This document shows, one piece after another, positions 47,932 to 59,928 of a stretch of DNA of 64,000 bases (positions within the stretch are counted from its first letter, which is position 1; each line of letters starts with the position of its first letter). This stretch comes from Paragyromitra xinjiangensis (Eukaryota > Ascomycota > Pezizomycetes > Pezizales > Discinaceae). The position numbers were made by a program, and so were the translations under genes. The notes beneath the pieces are model-generated. The model worked only from the letters and a program-made list of their open reading frames with translations, did no database searches and had not been told where the DNA came from. Where the stretch lies: the NCBI GenBank assembly GCA_038503065.1, contig JBCAMK010000016.1, forward strand, positions 124,001 to 188,000, given 5' to 3'.

Positions 47932-50900
47932 GGTGGCAGCCTTGCGGGATGAGGCGAAGGTGACAGCTCACGGATGGGATGATTGGTGGGTGTGGATGTG
48001 CCTCAGTGAACAACTGAGTGATGCAGGAGGAAGGGAGAAGAGTGGAATGGATGAGGAAAGAGGTGAAGCGGGATGGGATGAGAAGTACGCGTGATGGGTG
48101 TTGAATACAGATGTTAGCCTAGCTGCGGGGAAAAGCTCCAGCTGAGTGAGACAAGGACAAGGCTGTCTTGTGCAAAGTGCAGAAGCAGCCTCCCAGAAGT
48201 CCGGGCGCACCCGAAATACGGAGAATTAAGTACCAAGAAGAATTCGGCTAGAAGCGATATCATGCAGGAGCTGTATCAGTGTAAAACTACTCTAAAGTAC
48301 ATGATCGAATGTAGCTCTCGTTTCGTCCCGCTGTGGCTGAGATGTACCCCGGAGACCAGGATGACGGGTTTGTTCCTGGATGGGAGTCTAACTTGGTTCA
48401 GTGGCCCGGCGTGGGTTAGGTTTCTGAGGCTGCAGGTTCCACCACATGCATAAACTGCCCGTAGCCAGCAGATCAACCCTCTTCCCTTCTCTCATCCACC
48501 ACTAACCACATCTACATCTAACATGACAACCCATCCCATGAGGAAGTCCGTTACAGCATCAAAGTTCATTATCCACCCCGTCAAAACTAAACTCTATCGC
48601 AAGAGTCCAAATCTTTATATTCCTGATCCAACTCCATCTTTGAAACTCGCGAGAAAATATTGATCTTCCTGCCAGCTCTTCAATTGGTATATTACGAACT
48701 AAAAACCCTCTAAATTCGGTATCCTGCTCAGACTGGATTAACCGACCCCTATATTCCTCATCGAAGCATCGATGGTTGATAAATCGAGAGTTTCACTCCT
48801 TCCGCTTGTTCGCAGCCAGACTTACTGGGAAGAGTCTTGCTCGCATGCGACCTCGTCATCGAGACAATACCGCTAGAGACAAACTAAGCTTGCACCCTCA
48901 CAACATAACTTACCTGCCCATTAACCTCTCTGAACGCCTAGGAGCAAACCGCATTGAAAGTAGACAAAAACAACCGCTATTGAAGAGCGCGCTTATCCAC
49001 CAAGTACGCAGCAACCACCATACATCGTTCCAGTCAACGCATTGAGATCGAAATCTGTACGTTGAACCATTCCCGCGCAACTAAGCCATCTGCTCACTAA
49101 CTAATTTCGTAGGTCAACAAATTAACATATTTCATCAAACTCAGCGAACCAAAATCTCTAAGACGAGAATGAAGTATTGTAACCACCAATGTCGCGGATT
49201 ATCTGAGCTCTTTCGCTCCTAGGCTATTCCTACCTACCCAAGATTACTAATCACTAGAATCAACCTTCACTCGCCTTGGCTTACAAACGCCTGCGGTATG
49301 CAAGGAACAAAAACTGGTGCATGCTAAGAACTAAACCACCTATCCATTTCAACCACCGAAGCTATGACTAAATCATGAAACAAAACAACCGAGGAACATC
49401 TGATGATCATTCAAGACCTGTCACCACTCACTGACGATTGAGTCTCCCTAATACGCACTACACGAATTCAATACACAAATGTCATCACCTAAATTCACAA
49501 CTCACATGACCGGCTAGGTTAAAGCTATGTAGTCGGGCAGTGGGCATACGCTTTCTAGCCTGAATTCCATTCTACCGCTAAACAACTCCCAGCCGCGCTA
49601 CCTAATTCTAAGCTCAAGCTCAATGAATGCAAGTATTTAAAAGCCCAAGCTAGATATCATTACAAATTAACGCATCGCCGGAGGAACTCGATACGAACAT
49701 ATTGGCCCCGAGACACGCACCTCCCTACCAAGAGATGTAGGATGTCCACCATTCGAAGCCAGCGCTACGCAAACCACAAATCCGTTGAAATCGAACTAGG
49801 ATTATACCGCCTTAGCTTCTATCCCTTCCCTACGGAGATATCCAAGAGATTGAAGTACTACAACCAGCCGATGAGATAGAGAACTGTGCTATTCTCTACA
49901 TAGCGGATAAGCTAGAAGAAAGTACGAAGATACGGTATTAGCGGTAAGAAAGTGATGGACACTATTGAGACGGCGAAGAGTAATGGAGATGTTTGGGGAT
50001 TTTTGGAAGGTTATTAAGTTGTTTCAGTTACGATGGATGATGCAGCCTCGTTTATTACTTGCTACTTTCACCTCTCCTTATTAATTATCCGATCTTGTAT
50101 AACGTTTGGTATGAGGCTTGTGCATTGCGTCGGTCGATGAGGATATCACGAAGTGTTTATTAGGCACTTAACGCGGGAATTCATGCTATAACGGGATTCC
50201 ATCGGGGAGTGGATGGAGTCGTGGAAGAGCGGTTATGTAGACAGATACGCTGGTGCTATTGAATGGTTTTGGAGGGTTTGCAATAGATGTGGAATTTTGT
50301 TAGAGATGTTAGATGATATATGTATATTTGGCCTTTGTTATCCTTTGATCGCTGAGTAGATGTGGTTGCTTTCTCTCTGGTGGTGGTGCGTGGGAGCATG
50401 GGGTGGGGTGTATTGAACCTTTGCGTGGATTTATGAATCAGGGATAGTGTTTTGCGGGCATTCACCTTCTGTCCCGGGAAGCAGCGGAGATTTGAAGGGA
50501 AATGTTATGAAACATAAGAAACTACAGTAAACAGAAGGCTTGATGAATCGAGGCATGTTGTGAAGGAAAGGAGATGGCCAAGCTTAAGGGGGCGGCGATG
50601 AAGATGTACCGGTGTATAGACAGTAGATGTAGGGGTTATCTAGCCTTACTCTATTTTGTTCAATGCAGGCTTTGAATACATGTACTCTTGATTTTTTCTT
50701 CCTTCCTACATCCTAGAGCATCCAAAAGGCTTAAGGATGTTACGAGAAGGCTTAATAGCGCAATGGAAGATTTCAAAATACCGAGTGACGGCTCATGATC
50801 TAACTGCTTGATTACAAATAATCGAGTGACTGATGATGATCTATAAAATGACTATTCGGTTCGCTAGATGCTGAATATTTACTGTCCGTCGGTTTTTGTG

Positions 50901-52200
50901 ACCAAGGCTACAGATTACAACTTCCGAGGACTTATTTTCTATGATGGTATATTCTACGACTTGTGAAGGACCGAGTGATTTTATGTGATCACTAGGAAAT
51001 CTACTACATTGTTAGATGTTCCTTCTTCAATCGCGTAAAAGTCTATACAGAAAAACCTCCGAGAACCCGATCTGATGTGACATTATATTTAGCTCTCTAT
51101 TGAAGATGCTTCCTAATACGGGGTACCTCGGACGTGGCTTCGGGGTCGGAAACAGACAAGTACTCGAGCACACGGGCATTCGGCCACCCGAGAGTTATTT
51201 AGATAGGAGCCATACTACCTACCTAGAAATCAAGCAATCAATCCCTTTCGTCCCCTATGTGCCCACTATTCCAACACTCTCTAGCCTGTAGCGACCGAGT
51301 GATCAGCGGTGATTAAAAACCCATACATGTATCCACAAACCGATACCCTTAATCTCAGGAGAGGGGATCTTAGCTGAAGCTGGGATTTGGATTATATAAT
51401 CTAGACATGGGGTGAGAATAAGTTGCTTTCTCGTCGCTTAGGTATTCGGACGAGTTGTAACTGGTCGTGATGGGGATAACCTTCCTAATCGGGTATCGCT
51501 GTGATAGAAGATCCTAGTAGGCTCGACAGAAAGAGCATTTAAGTGCTGTCTATATACCTGTGTACCTCTGGAGTTGAGGCTAACTGAAGTCCTCCAATTA
51601 TTGTCTCCCGGTCCCCATCCCGTACCCTATAAACCACGAAATGGAGCTAGAGCGAGCAAGGATGCATGATCCCGCTTAGCAGACATGTATTCATGAGGAA
51701 AGAAAGGCCTAGGATATCTGTCACGGGTTGTGCTTCTACGATTTAGGTCGTTTTGCTTAGAGATGTGCAAGGTAGGAACCTTGACGCCAAGGATAAACCT
51801 GGGCACTGGGATTCATATTGTGACTTGCGATTTGGTTTGGAATATTGTGGGGAGTTAATGAAAGACTGTTTTATTTTTATATGGGAAATAAGAAAGCCTT
51901 GATGGGCGTGAGGCAGCAGTCCCGTAACGACAGTGGAAAAACGGTGTAGGAAAGCAAAATTCTCAGTAAGGAAAGTTCGGAGCATTTGTAGGGGTTATGA
52001 AAGACAAAAGGAAGAAGTTTCAAAGCACTGTTTCATCTGTAAGGAATAGGCAACAAAGTGACAGACTCGAGTCTCGTGAGGGGATAAGCAACGAAAAAGG
52101 GAAAAAATGACGGTAAAGAAAGTAACAACGTCGACAGTAAACAAAATAAAAGCGATAAATAACCAACTCTTCAACGTCTCATTGTATCAAATATTCGGCC
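47932..52200. other. Long gene-poor stretch
   Basis: More than 4 kb without a convincing gene. A short open stretch near 49841-49940 reads GDIQEIEVLQPADEIENCAI and ends at a stop after KIRY; it could be a fragment of a decayed element, but no family is recognised. No RNA gene was found. Confidence 0.45.
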
Positions 52201-53050
52201 TCAAACCTGCTGACCTCCCTGTGCGGAACTGCCCCCGGCACCCCCATACCTCATAGCCTTAGTTCTAGCCTTCCCATCAAACCTAACCTTGAGTTTTGGA
52301 ATATCCTCGCTATGAACATTCCTGCGGTGCTGCAACCAATTGTCTTTTCGGTCAAATCCCTTACGGCCAACGCGGTGGCAGTCTTCGAAGGGGCAATCCA
52401 TAAGCCTTTTGGTGGATGTTCTGGCTTGAACATGAAGACTGTTGAAGTGACGGTTGAATGCATTTCTAGTGCGGAACGTGGATCGACAATTGCCATTATC
52501 GAGACAGGAGATGGTTAAGGTATTTCTCTGTCGGACGCATCGATGAACTCCACTGTAATGAAACTTCAGTACATTGATAGTACATGTAAATAGAGGGATG
52601 CATACACAAAACTACCAATACAGTTGCCTCCGCAATTATGACTTGATGATGACCTACTATTAGTGCTCGCTGTAGCAACACCACCTTGCCGGATGTTGGC
52701 CTCAAATGGTGGAGGGCCACCAAGGTTCAATGGGTGTCTGTCTGGGAGCCCGCCATGTGCTGTATACGCATCTCCCGCAAACCCGTGGATAGAGCCCGAG
52801 GAGGGATCTTGCGCACTTCCGCAGTCGGTACCATCGATCAGTGGCCAGACAGATCTGTAACGTCCAGTCTCCTCATCTCTACACCAGTAATAACAAGGCT
52901 CCTCCGGGAGAATTGACCTGGGAGGGGCCTTCAAACGCACCACTTGGCCCCGCGTCAGTAAAAAAAAAAAGCAAATCACCTACCAGCTCGTTCCATTTCG
53001 ACCGATAGGTCAGGAATGGACAAGGCCGCCAGGTAATTTTCGGGATCCAT
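52201..53050 (-). CDS. C2H2 zinc-finger protein
   Basis: Exons 53050-52984, 52942-52606 and 52552-52201 give 756 bases, 251 residues; introns are 41 and 53 bases. The N-terminus MDPENYLAALSIPDLSVEME is acidic, the middle is Ser/Gly/Pro-rich and probably disordered. Two zinc fingers close the protein: CLDNGNCRSTFRTRNAFNRH followed by FNSLH (C-x5-C), and CPFEDCHRVGRKGFDRKDNW followed by LQHRRNVH (C-x4-C). The second has the FxRKDxxxxHxxxxH core common in fungal C2H2 proteins. Probably a nuclear DNA-binding protein, target unknown. The second intron uses a GTATGC donor that keeps finger 1 in frame; the alternative GTAGTT donor gives an early stop. A perfect palindrome lies upstream at 53162-53175. 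Confidence 0.8.
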
Positions 53051-53161
53051 GGCCAATGGCAAGAATTTTCAATATGTCACAATCTGTTAGTCGACCGGGA
53101 TGTGAGTGACTATGATTAGTGTACCACGAAGAGAGAGGATCAAAAAAGTCTTGAAGGAAAG

Positions 53162-53175
53162 TATAACCGGTTATA
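53162..53175. promoter_or_regulatory. 14-bp perfect palindrome upstream of the zinc-finger gene
   Basis: TATAACCGGTTATA is perfectly self-complementary and lies about 112-125 bases upstream of the ATG at 53050. It could bind a dimeric regulator. No second copy was noticed, so the role is a guess. Confidence 0.2.
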
Positions 53176-53284
53176 GTGTAGCGGAGGAAAGGGTCAGTGT
53201 AGGCAAAAGGGGGGGAAATTGTTAGAAAGAGAGATAGGGGAAAACCGTATACTTTATCGCTGCTACCTACAATACCAAAAAAGG

Positions 53285-53720
53285 GGGTGCTATTTGTGCT
53301 GTAGCACTAAATTATTGAACCCAATAGCGTAGCCCTGCCGACTTCTTCAGAAGCTGGTATTTGAAAGAATGAGCACTCTCGCTAGGGCCCACTTGATCAA
53401 ATAGCCCAGCGCTGCGATCTTTGAATAGAAGCGCATTCTTTTCCTAATGCTAGATGCGCCAGGTGCCAGTTGAAGAAAATCGCTTAGATGGGACATGACG
53501 CACTGCTGAGTCAGCGGCAGTGATATCGTATTGCTTCGGCATTTGCCCAAATATATTAGTGCAACGGTATCAATCCATTAATTGAATCACTGCTGGATCA
53601 GTATTGCTGTACTGTGGAGGCGTCCTAAATAGGTAGCCGATGCCTATTCTTATATTTGCTATAGTTGGATAATCACGGCTGTGCTACGAAAGCACTACCA
53701 CAGCTTTAGCGCGCACGTGA
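53285..53720. repeat. Subterminal-repeat-like block left of the transposase
   Basis: Non-coding stretch rich in variants of GCTGTAGCAC, GCACTAC, CACTGCTG and CTGCCG on both strands, beginning GGGGGTGCTATTTGTGCTGT. Short clustered motifs of this kind are typical of the subterminal regions of CACTA-like transposons. A similar block lies at 63240-63950. Confidence 0.35.
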
Positions 53721-53851
53721 CATTATTATCTCGAGATATCGGGTTTAACTCAGCTCCAACGAGGGTTCGCAATGGGCAAATTAGAAATTATATCTATTGT
53801 ACGTACATGTAGGTCTATATGATCCCAGCAGGATATTACGTGTATGTATAT

Positions 53852-56800
53852 CTAAAGGAAATGGGGAACGAACGGATTGTACCACCAGGAGTCTGGACCC
53901 TTACTGACGAAGTGCAGTATGACTGGCTCCACCCTCTCTATACTTACAAAAATCTCCTCCGAGCCCCTATCATTGAATACAGGATAGGGCGCAACATTAA
54001 TCTCCTCCGTCATGTCCCTTTCCATCGGTCTTAAAGCCAAAAAAGCACGTACTAATGTTCCTATTGTAATAGTAATGACACGCCTTACACGATAGAACTG
54101 CTGTGATTCGTCCCGCAAACCAATAAACCCCTCGGGAGCGACCTTAAATTTGTGTTGCCCGTCGTGGAGCTTTGTGCGGGGCTTGCCTGTTAGGTATCCC
54201 CAGTAGTGAACTTTGTAGAACATACTGGTATCTAGCGTGACCCCATACGCGCTCTTGTATAGGGCCTCAAGAGAGGAGACATCCTTCTCTCTATCCTCCG
54301 CTGGGATACGCTTCAGAGCCACTGGTAGACCTGTTCGACAGGATTTAAGCTGTGACCCGGACACATCAATCCCATCGCATTCAGTCTCCTCCTCCAAGCC
54401 TCTGCCGAGAAACCGTATCTTCAGTGTGGGGCATTCTTCAACAACGCTTTGAATTTGATTAGCTATCATAGGAGAAGACAAATTAAAAGTTCCGTCAAGC
54501 AGGAATCGAATTGTCTGAGTTGTGTTGATGAGTTTGAGCAGTTGGAAATCATTCTCTTGCGAATTGGTGTGGGCAGCATGCTGTTTGAATATCTTGTGCT
54601 TTTGCTCACCCATCATCGTTCCTGCATTGTATGACGTAGCAAAGTTCTGCACATCCTGCGCGTAGTGGAGGCCCAAGTGGATATTGGGGACGTCCGCATA
54701 CTTCTGAAAGCCGCCTTTGCCCTGATTGCCCATTGTCGAATTGAAAAACATACGTAGAAGAGTGCGCATCTAGCTGCTAGTAAGCATAAACCTAAGCTTG
54801 GGGTGTAGGAGTCCCTAATCGAACACCTAAAGGATATGGGGAGCATACCGCAACCACTGTTACATGAAACTCCGTCTGCTCCTCCCTAGTCAAAGATCTC
54901 TTCAATGTCAAGTGGACGGTCTTCGCCAACATAAAAGACGTTCTAAGAATCTGTAACTTCGCTGTGAGCTCTCCGGATTCGTGTCCAAACGACTGTTTCA
55001 CTCTGGCCTCAGTTCCTGCCTTCAGATGCGTCTTTACCCCCCGGGAACTATGAACCTGAGAGGCCTTGTTGGTGAATAGGTGCATAAGGACGAAAGGATT
55101 CATGATTGCCATGCGACCGTGTTCACTGAAGACCATCGAACCTTTGTGACTGACTGGATTTTGAGGCTGCCCCCACCCATATGGAACCTCCACTTGGTTC
55201 CAGGCTTCGCGGTATGCCACGATACCTGATGGTGATAGGATACCGTCTAGTAACGCTTCAGAGAAGTATTTGCTTAGACGAAGTTCAGCGTGCAAGGGAT
55301 CATTTGGGTTGGCCCTCTGGGGGTCTAACATTGGGTAACATTCCGCGAAATACGGGCCTTCTGCTGTGAGTCTGTATTTTTGAAGACTCGCCATCCGTGC
55401 AGTTTTGGTGGTAAGCCTCATTGAGTGATCGTATAACCGTTTGATGGGAGCTTGATATCTACCAGTTGAGAGTACATCAAGCTTTAGATTCCCACGTTGC
55501 ACATCCGGAACGAAACATGAACGGCAACCAAACTCAGCGTTGTGGGTCTTATTCCCGGAGTTTTGGTTCTGTTGCGGCATGTCACCGGTAAAAATTAACG
55601 GGAAAGACACGGCGAATACTGATTCTCCTGACTCAAGGGTGGTGTGAAACCCTTTCCCGACTAACTCACTGTCTTCCGCCAAACATGTCGCCATATCAAG
55701 CTTGTTACACCCAAAAGGCCCAATCATTAGCACAAACATATTGGCCAGCCGTGATCGGTTGTCAACGTCAAGGCCAGCAGGTGTGATATACATCCCTTTC
55801 AAGCTATGGTATGCGTTACGATATAATCCGAATCCGTCAAGAAAAGATGAGAAAGGCAGAGACACATGTCGTATTGTCTTGGTGCCAACGTTTTCCATCT
55901 GCTCCGTAGGCCTGTGCAAAGGCTCCGTGGGACCTCCGGACACAGGATGAGCAACGAGAGTTGAGAGGATGTAATCGCGTGTGAGCTGTATGAGTTCCCC
56001 CTCCGCCGTAACTCGGTGCCTCTGGTGTATAGGCCGTATACAGACCCTCCCACCTGCCATGTAGATGATTCGACGTACGCAGAACGTTGCTGGCTCTGGG
56101 AGGAGGCTCGTTGAAAGAGCTTCGGGCGACTCATAATCCGTGAAATAAACCCACACTCTAGAGATAATATCGGCACACGGCACAATGTCCCGTGATTCGA
56201 GGAGAACGAGCTCAGGCAAGGTGGAAGGATACGATGGATATTGAATATTGCCTGGTATTCCATCATTGGTTTGAGCAACGTTGACAGGTATTTGGTTTGA
56301 GGGTATAAGGTGGTTCATGATGACAGAGTATGGTTTTCCTTTCGTTGAAGACCTCTTATCGACTCCTATAGCCTTCACTCTCCCATATACAACAGTTCCC
56401 GTCTTATCTCGATATCTGACACAGTCTGAAGGCAGTAATACACGCTCAACGTGGTCTTGCCCCACGCTCTCTTGTATGCGCGCAAATTCGCCAGATGTCG
56501 ATCGGACGCTTTCCATCCAGGCGTCGCCATGCCAAAGCTCAGTAGGTGTATCAACAATTTCACCCATCCCCAGGTGAAGAAGTGGCGCCACCCTCGGATT
56601 ACTCAACCAAAGACGACAGTATTCTGATACATCGAAATAATACGCCCACCGTGGCGTTTCGGTCTTTGGTGGAGTGACATTTAGGCTAATGCTAACAGGG
56701 CGGGCCTTGATATGCGATAGGGGAAAGCTTTTCCTGCACCTCTCTCTCAGAGTTTTTATACTCTTGGGAAGCGAGCGCAAAGTTTCGACTGTGGCTAGCG

Positions 56801-57453
56801 CCAACACTTCAACAAGCGCCTGATACTGAGAAGTTGAAAGGTCGGAGGCAGTTATGAAGAGCATCATTGCCAGGTGAAAATCGCTGACCAATCCAGTAGT
56901 ATCTGAGGGTCCGTCTGCTACCCTTTCCGCTGGTCGCACCGGCTTGCCCGTGTCAGTAGCTAAGGTATCCGTGGTCGCAGGCGCAGACTCGGCGTCATGC
57001 TCTACTTGTGTATTGAACTTCTCAGTTGGCAGGTCCTGCGTCAGTTCAAAGTTCTCCTTGTCCCCGTCGTTGGCACCAGCTTCGATTCCAAGGTCCAGTT
57101 CCTCGGGAGTGGGTTCGACATCTTCATCACCAGCGTAATCAACACCCATGATGTTGATGGCCAGAGATTGAAACGGCAAGTGGTCAGATCTTTCCGGTGG
57201 ATTGGCATCGTCTGCACAAGCAACCACTGCTGCATCATCCACTTGATCCTCATATATTTGGCCGAGTCCATCCGCATATATTTCACTGAGTCCATCATCA
57301 GGAGCAAAGGACGACTGTGAGGCAGAGCCACCCAAACGCGCAGGTACTTCAGTTCACTTCTAGTTAGCTACAGCTCAAAAAGAAGTAAAGACATCACTTA
57401 CAGCGAATTCGCCTCGGACGGGGGATATCTTCATTGAATCCTCTGCGCTTCAT
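53852..57453 (-). CDS. CACTA/Plavaka-type transposase, apparently intact
   Basis: Exons 57453-57402, 57346-54849 and 54769-53852 give 3468 bases, 1155 residues; introns of 55 and 79 bases close in phase. The start MKRRGFNEDIPRPRRIR is basic, a likely nuclear signal, followed by an acidic region. The central block reads FLDGFGLYRNAYHSLKGMYI, LANMFVLMIGPFG, FPLIFTGDMPQQNQNSGNKT, HNAEFGCRSCFVP, then GPYFAECYPMLDPQR and NPFVLMHLF. The pattern of a GD-P-Q strand followed by a CxxC knuckle matches Tnp2-like CACTA transposases and the fungal Plavaka/KDZ relatives. The last exon has MMGEQKHKIFKQHAAHTN, a conserved late motif of the same group. A TTG at 57335 is sometimes read as the start, but an ATG one exon upstream is available and better. 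No stops or frameshifts interrupt the model. The catalytic triad was not assigned with certainty. Confidence 0.8.
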
Positions 57454-57813
57454 TGCGATCTTGCTCTGGTGTTGCTCTGTCGTCTGGGGGCAAGCCGCTT
57501 AGGGCTTAGCGCAAGCCAACCAGAGACCTCAACCACAACCCATCCATCCCATCCCTCCCATTCAATTCTCCCAATTCTCCCAATTCTACCAATTCTACCA
57601 ATTAAATTGTCCACTGCTAACACGCAATTGCCCGTGCTCGAAAGGGTGACATCATGGACTTCAGGAATGAATTTGGATTTGCAAGGATTGTTTGTCAGTG
57701 TCTTTCCCCACTTCCTTCGCGCTTCTCTCACATTATCAGACATTGGCGGAGATACTGCAATTCCACGCCAGAAACCTCCGAAAATAGGTAGAATATATCA
57801 CATCGTCAAGAGT
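57454..57813. repeat. Divergent promoter side with CCAATTCT tandem repeats
   Basis: Non-coding spacer. At about 57560-57605 there is a short tandem array of the unit CCAATTCT(A/C), preceded by CCATCCCAT-type repeats. Confidence 0.45.
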
Positions 57814-58038
57814 ATGGCTTCCGATCAAAGGCCTGGAGACCCTCAATACGGCGCAGAACTTCGTTGTGGTCCTTTGCATTGTGGGTGGATACGCAAGGAT
57901 CAGTGTGACAAATTCATCACACTGTACGAGCTTGGATATTGGATTGAGGGAAAGATCCGTACCCTCGAGAAGTTTGTATGGAATGGGGAGCAATGCTACT
58001 GGGGAAGTTTCCAGTGGGAGGTTACTGGCCGTCTCTAA
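57814..58038 (+). CDS. Small Cys/Trp-rich protein inside the transposon (74 aa)
   Basis: ATG at 57814, stop at 58036-58038. The product MASDQRPGDPQYGAELRCGP then LHCGWIRKDQCDKFITLYEL and ends WNGEQCYWGSFQWEVTGRL. The composition (four Cys, four Trp) looks like a real folded protein and not noise. The frame is open upstream to 57469, but that part is low in complexity. No known family recognised. Its position between the two divergent transposon genes suggests an accessory product. Confidence 0.4.
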   Translation: MASDQRPGDPQYGAELRCGPLHCGWIRKDQCDKFITLYELGYWIEGKIRTLEKFVWNGEQCYWGSFQWEVTGRL

Positions 58039-58197
58039 CATTTTGGGTTTAGAAGAACTAGGAGGACAGCTTGCTTGATTGAGAGAATTTGGATTGGATT
58101 TACAGAGGAGGACAGAGTTTACGAATAAATGTGTTCAATATAAAGAGTCAAAATGGAGTCAGTGTGGTGTTGAATGTGTGCTTTAGGAAGATCGAAT

Positions 58198-58222
58198 AAA
58201 ACCCTAACCGTAACCCTAACCC
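58198..58222 (+). promoter_or_regulatory. Interstitial telomere-like repeat upstream of the polyQ gene
   Basis: AAACCCTAACCGTAACCCTA followed by ACCCT: three CCCTAA units plus one variant, about 117 bases before the ATG at 58339 and in telobox orientation. Confidence 0.5.
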
Positions 58223-58338
58223 TGTACCTTACCTTATTTGTTTGAGACATCCTCGACCACACCTCCTCCACTCCACCATTCTGCACTTTTCAATTCAGCG
58301 TCTATCAATAGCAATTATAGCATTTTACCCTCAACGCC

Positions 58339-58580
58339 ATGGCTGGCCCACAAAGAACCCCTAGACGTATTAATACGAGCGTTGCTAATAGCCCTCTAAC
58401 CAATAGACGAGGACGTCAATCAGTCAGTCCTTCGCCCAATCCCCGACGGCGACTCTTCGCAGCTTCGTCACCTAACAGTACTTTATTCGATTATTCGCAG
58501 CAGACTCTAGGGCGCTCGCAGGCGGGAAGCCAGCTGCAGCAACAGCAACAGAACTCTCAGCAACAACAGCCAAACTCGCA

Positions 58581-58611
<31 letters not shown>

Positions 58612-59690
58612 CAACAACAACCGGCCCGTCCCCCTGTCAATCTGTCTGTGCCCACTGCGCGAATGCTGCAAACTCCTCCACACGGTCTGGGCACAAGACT
58701 TGAAAACTTGCCAAACTGGGACGAGGGTGACGACGAAGATCACGAAGACGACGAGGTACAGGAGCTTGAATATGTCATCAAAGCTCCTGCAGGCCTTTCG
58801 GCCGATGAAGTTCAGGGTGTCTTCGATAAATCCTACTATGCACCCGACGATAATAACCTCATCTTCAAGCGGCGTTACGACACGGCTAAGCTCGACGATG
58901 AGTTTGGTGATGGCGGGGTGCTGTGGTCTGCCTTGATCTCTTCCGTCCGCCTCCTTTTCTGTCGCTTTCTTCATATCGAAAACGAGTGGATACCAGATAT
59001 TATCAATAAAGCTGCGGGAAGGGAGGTTGACTGCAACAGCCGAGCCTACCGGAAGGCTCATACGCGTTGTATAGAATGGCGGAAAAATTGGTTTTCCTTG
59101 TACTTCGCCAAAGTTGTTGCTCTCCAAAGCAGGATACAAGATGAGAATAGAGGTTACCAGGCTCTACGCAGTGATGACCTGCGCGACGCGTACAGTTCCC
59201 ACTTTGCCTTCGAGAATTTCTACTCCCTCATGGGTACCACCCGCGCTGTGGTGGATTGGCGCAAAACTCTGCGGAATCCATGGATGAATGCGCTCTACAA
59301 AACCATCTTCACATACTCTCTGGTGTATGTCCCCACACTTACAATCTCCAAGCTTAATATTCGAATTTATACTGACATTCTTGTGGCAGCTACGCGCATC
59401 GAGCACGCCATTTCCCCGGGGAGTTGACCAAGGCTGAAGCGATGGATAATGTCAGGGCAATTGGGCTCATGCAACAGTTCAAAAAAATTGGAGTTGACGA
59501 CCTCGTCTTGTGCCCGGCCTTGCCCCCAACCAAGGTGCGCCACCGTAAGGAGAAGGTGAAGGACATCCAATTGCGCGATGAGACCTTCGTTCCTTACTTG
59601 GTCGAAGAGGAATCCTCTGCTTCACCACCTGCTGGCCAGGGCCAGGGCCTTTTCCGTGAGCTTCTTGAAGAGGAAGACGTTCAGGAGTGA
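58339..59690 (+). CDS. PolyQ, acidic transposon-companion protein of unknown function
   Basis: Exons 58339-59324 and 59390-59690 give 1287 bases, 428 residues; the 65-base intron uses GTATGT and rejoins LVYAHRARHFPGELTKAEA. The N-terminal 100 residues are Arg/Ser/Pro-rich and contain two Q-rich stretches (up to about 14 Q in a row, about residues 66-94). An acidic patch follows (WDEGDDEDHEDDEVQELEY). The rest looks globular and mostly helical (LWSALISSVRLLFCRFLHIE, CIEWRKNWFSLYFAKVVALQ, AIGLMQQFKKIGVDDLVLCP) and ends in an acidic tail. I do not recognise a domain. Head-to-head placement with the transposase suggests it is the second protein of the element, perhaps DNA-binding or regulatory; that is inference. 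The start ATG at 58339 has a good context (ACGCCATGG). Confidence 0.72.
58534..58621 (+). repeat. CAG/CAA tract coding for polyglutamine
   Basis: Two blocks of CAG and CAA codons separated by NSQ residues; the longer one (about 58580-58621) is seven CAG then CAA codons. Length variation here would change the companion protein without shifting its frame. Confidence 0.8.
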
Positions 59691-59928
59691 TTTTTTAGGG
59701 GTGTTCTTCTTTTTCTTTTGGTGGTTTTTCGTTGTTTTGGGTTGCGCTGCGGGGTTAGAGGTTTTGTTTTTTTGCAGTATACCATCTTTTCCTTTTTCCC
59801 TCTAGATACCTGGTGCGGTCATGTTTTGGGTTGGGGCAGTTGATTTGGCTGTACATTCTGTCGCTGTAGATAGCAAATGTGATACCGATTGCGCTTGAAC
59901 ATTGTATGTGGTAAATGCTTGACGTCAG
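59691..59928. other. 3' flank of the companion gene
   Basis: T-rich 3' flank, nothing else seen. Confidence 0.4.

Larger units (their letters stand above)
53852..59690. mobile_element. CACTA/Plavaka-like transposon gene cassette
   Basis: A divergent pair of intron-containing genes (transposase on the minus strand, polyQ protein on the plus strand) with a small ORF between them. The coordinates given cover only the coding core; the true termini were not located. All three frames are intact, which suggests recent activity or a recent insertion. Confidence 0.6.

Noticed and set aside
54792..57335. Transposase frame read as a separate protein starting at TTG 57335 and ending at 54792
   Set aside because: Intron donors and acceptors at both ends extend it in phase to an ATG at 57453 and to the frame ending at 53852.
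58507..59139. Minus-strand frame of 210 codons with a run of leucines
   Set aside because: It is the antisense of the CAG/CAA tract and of the spliced plus-strand gene.
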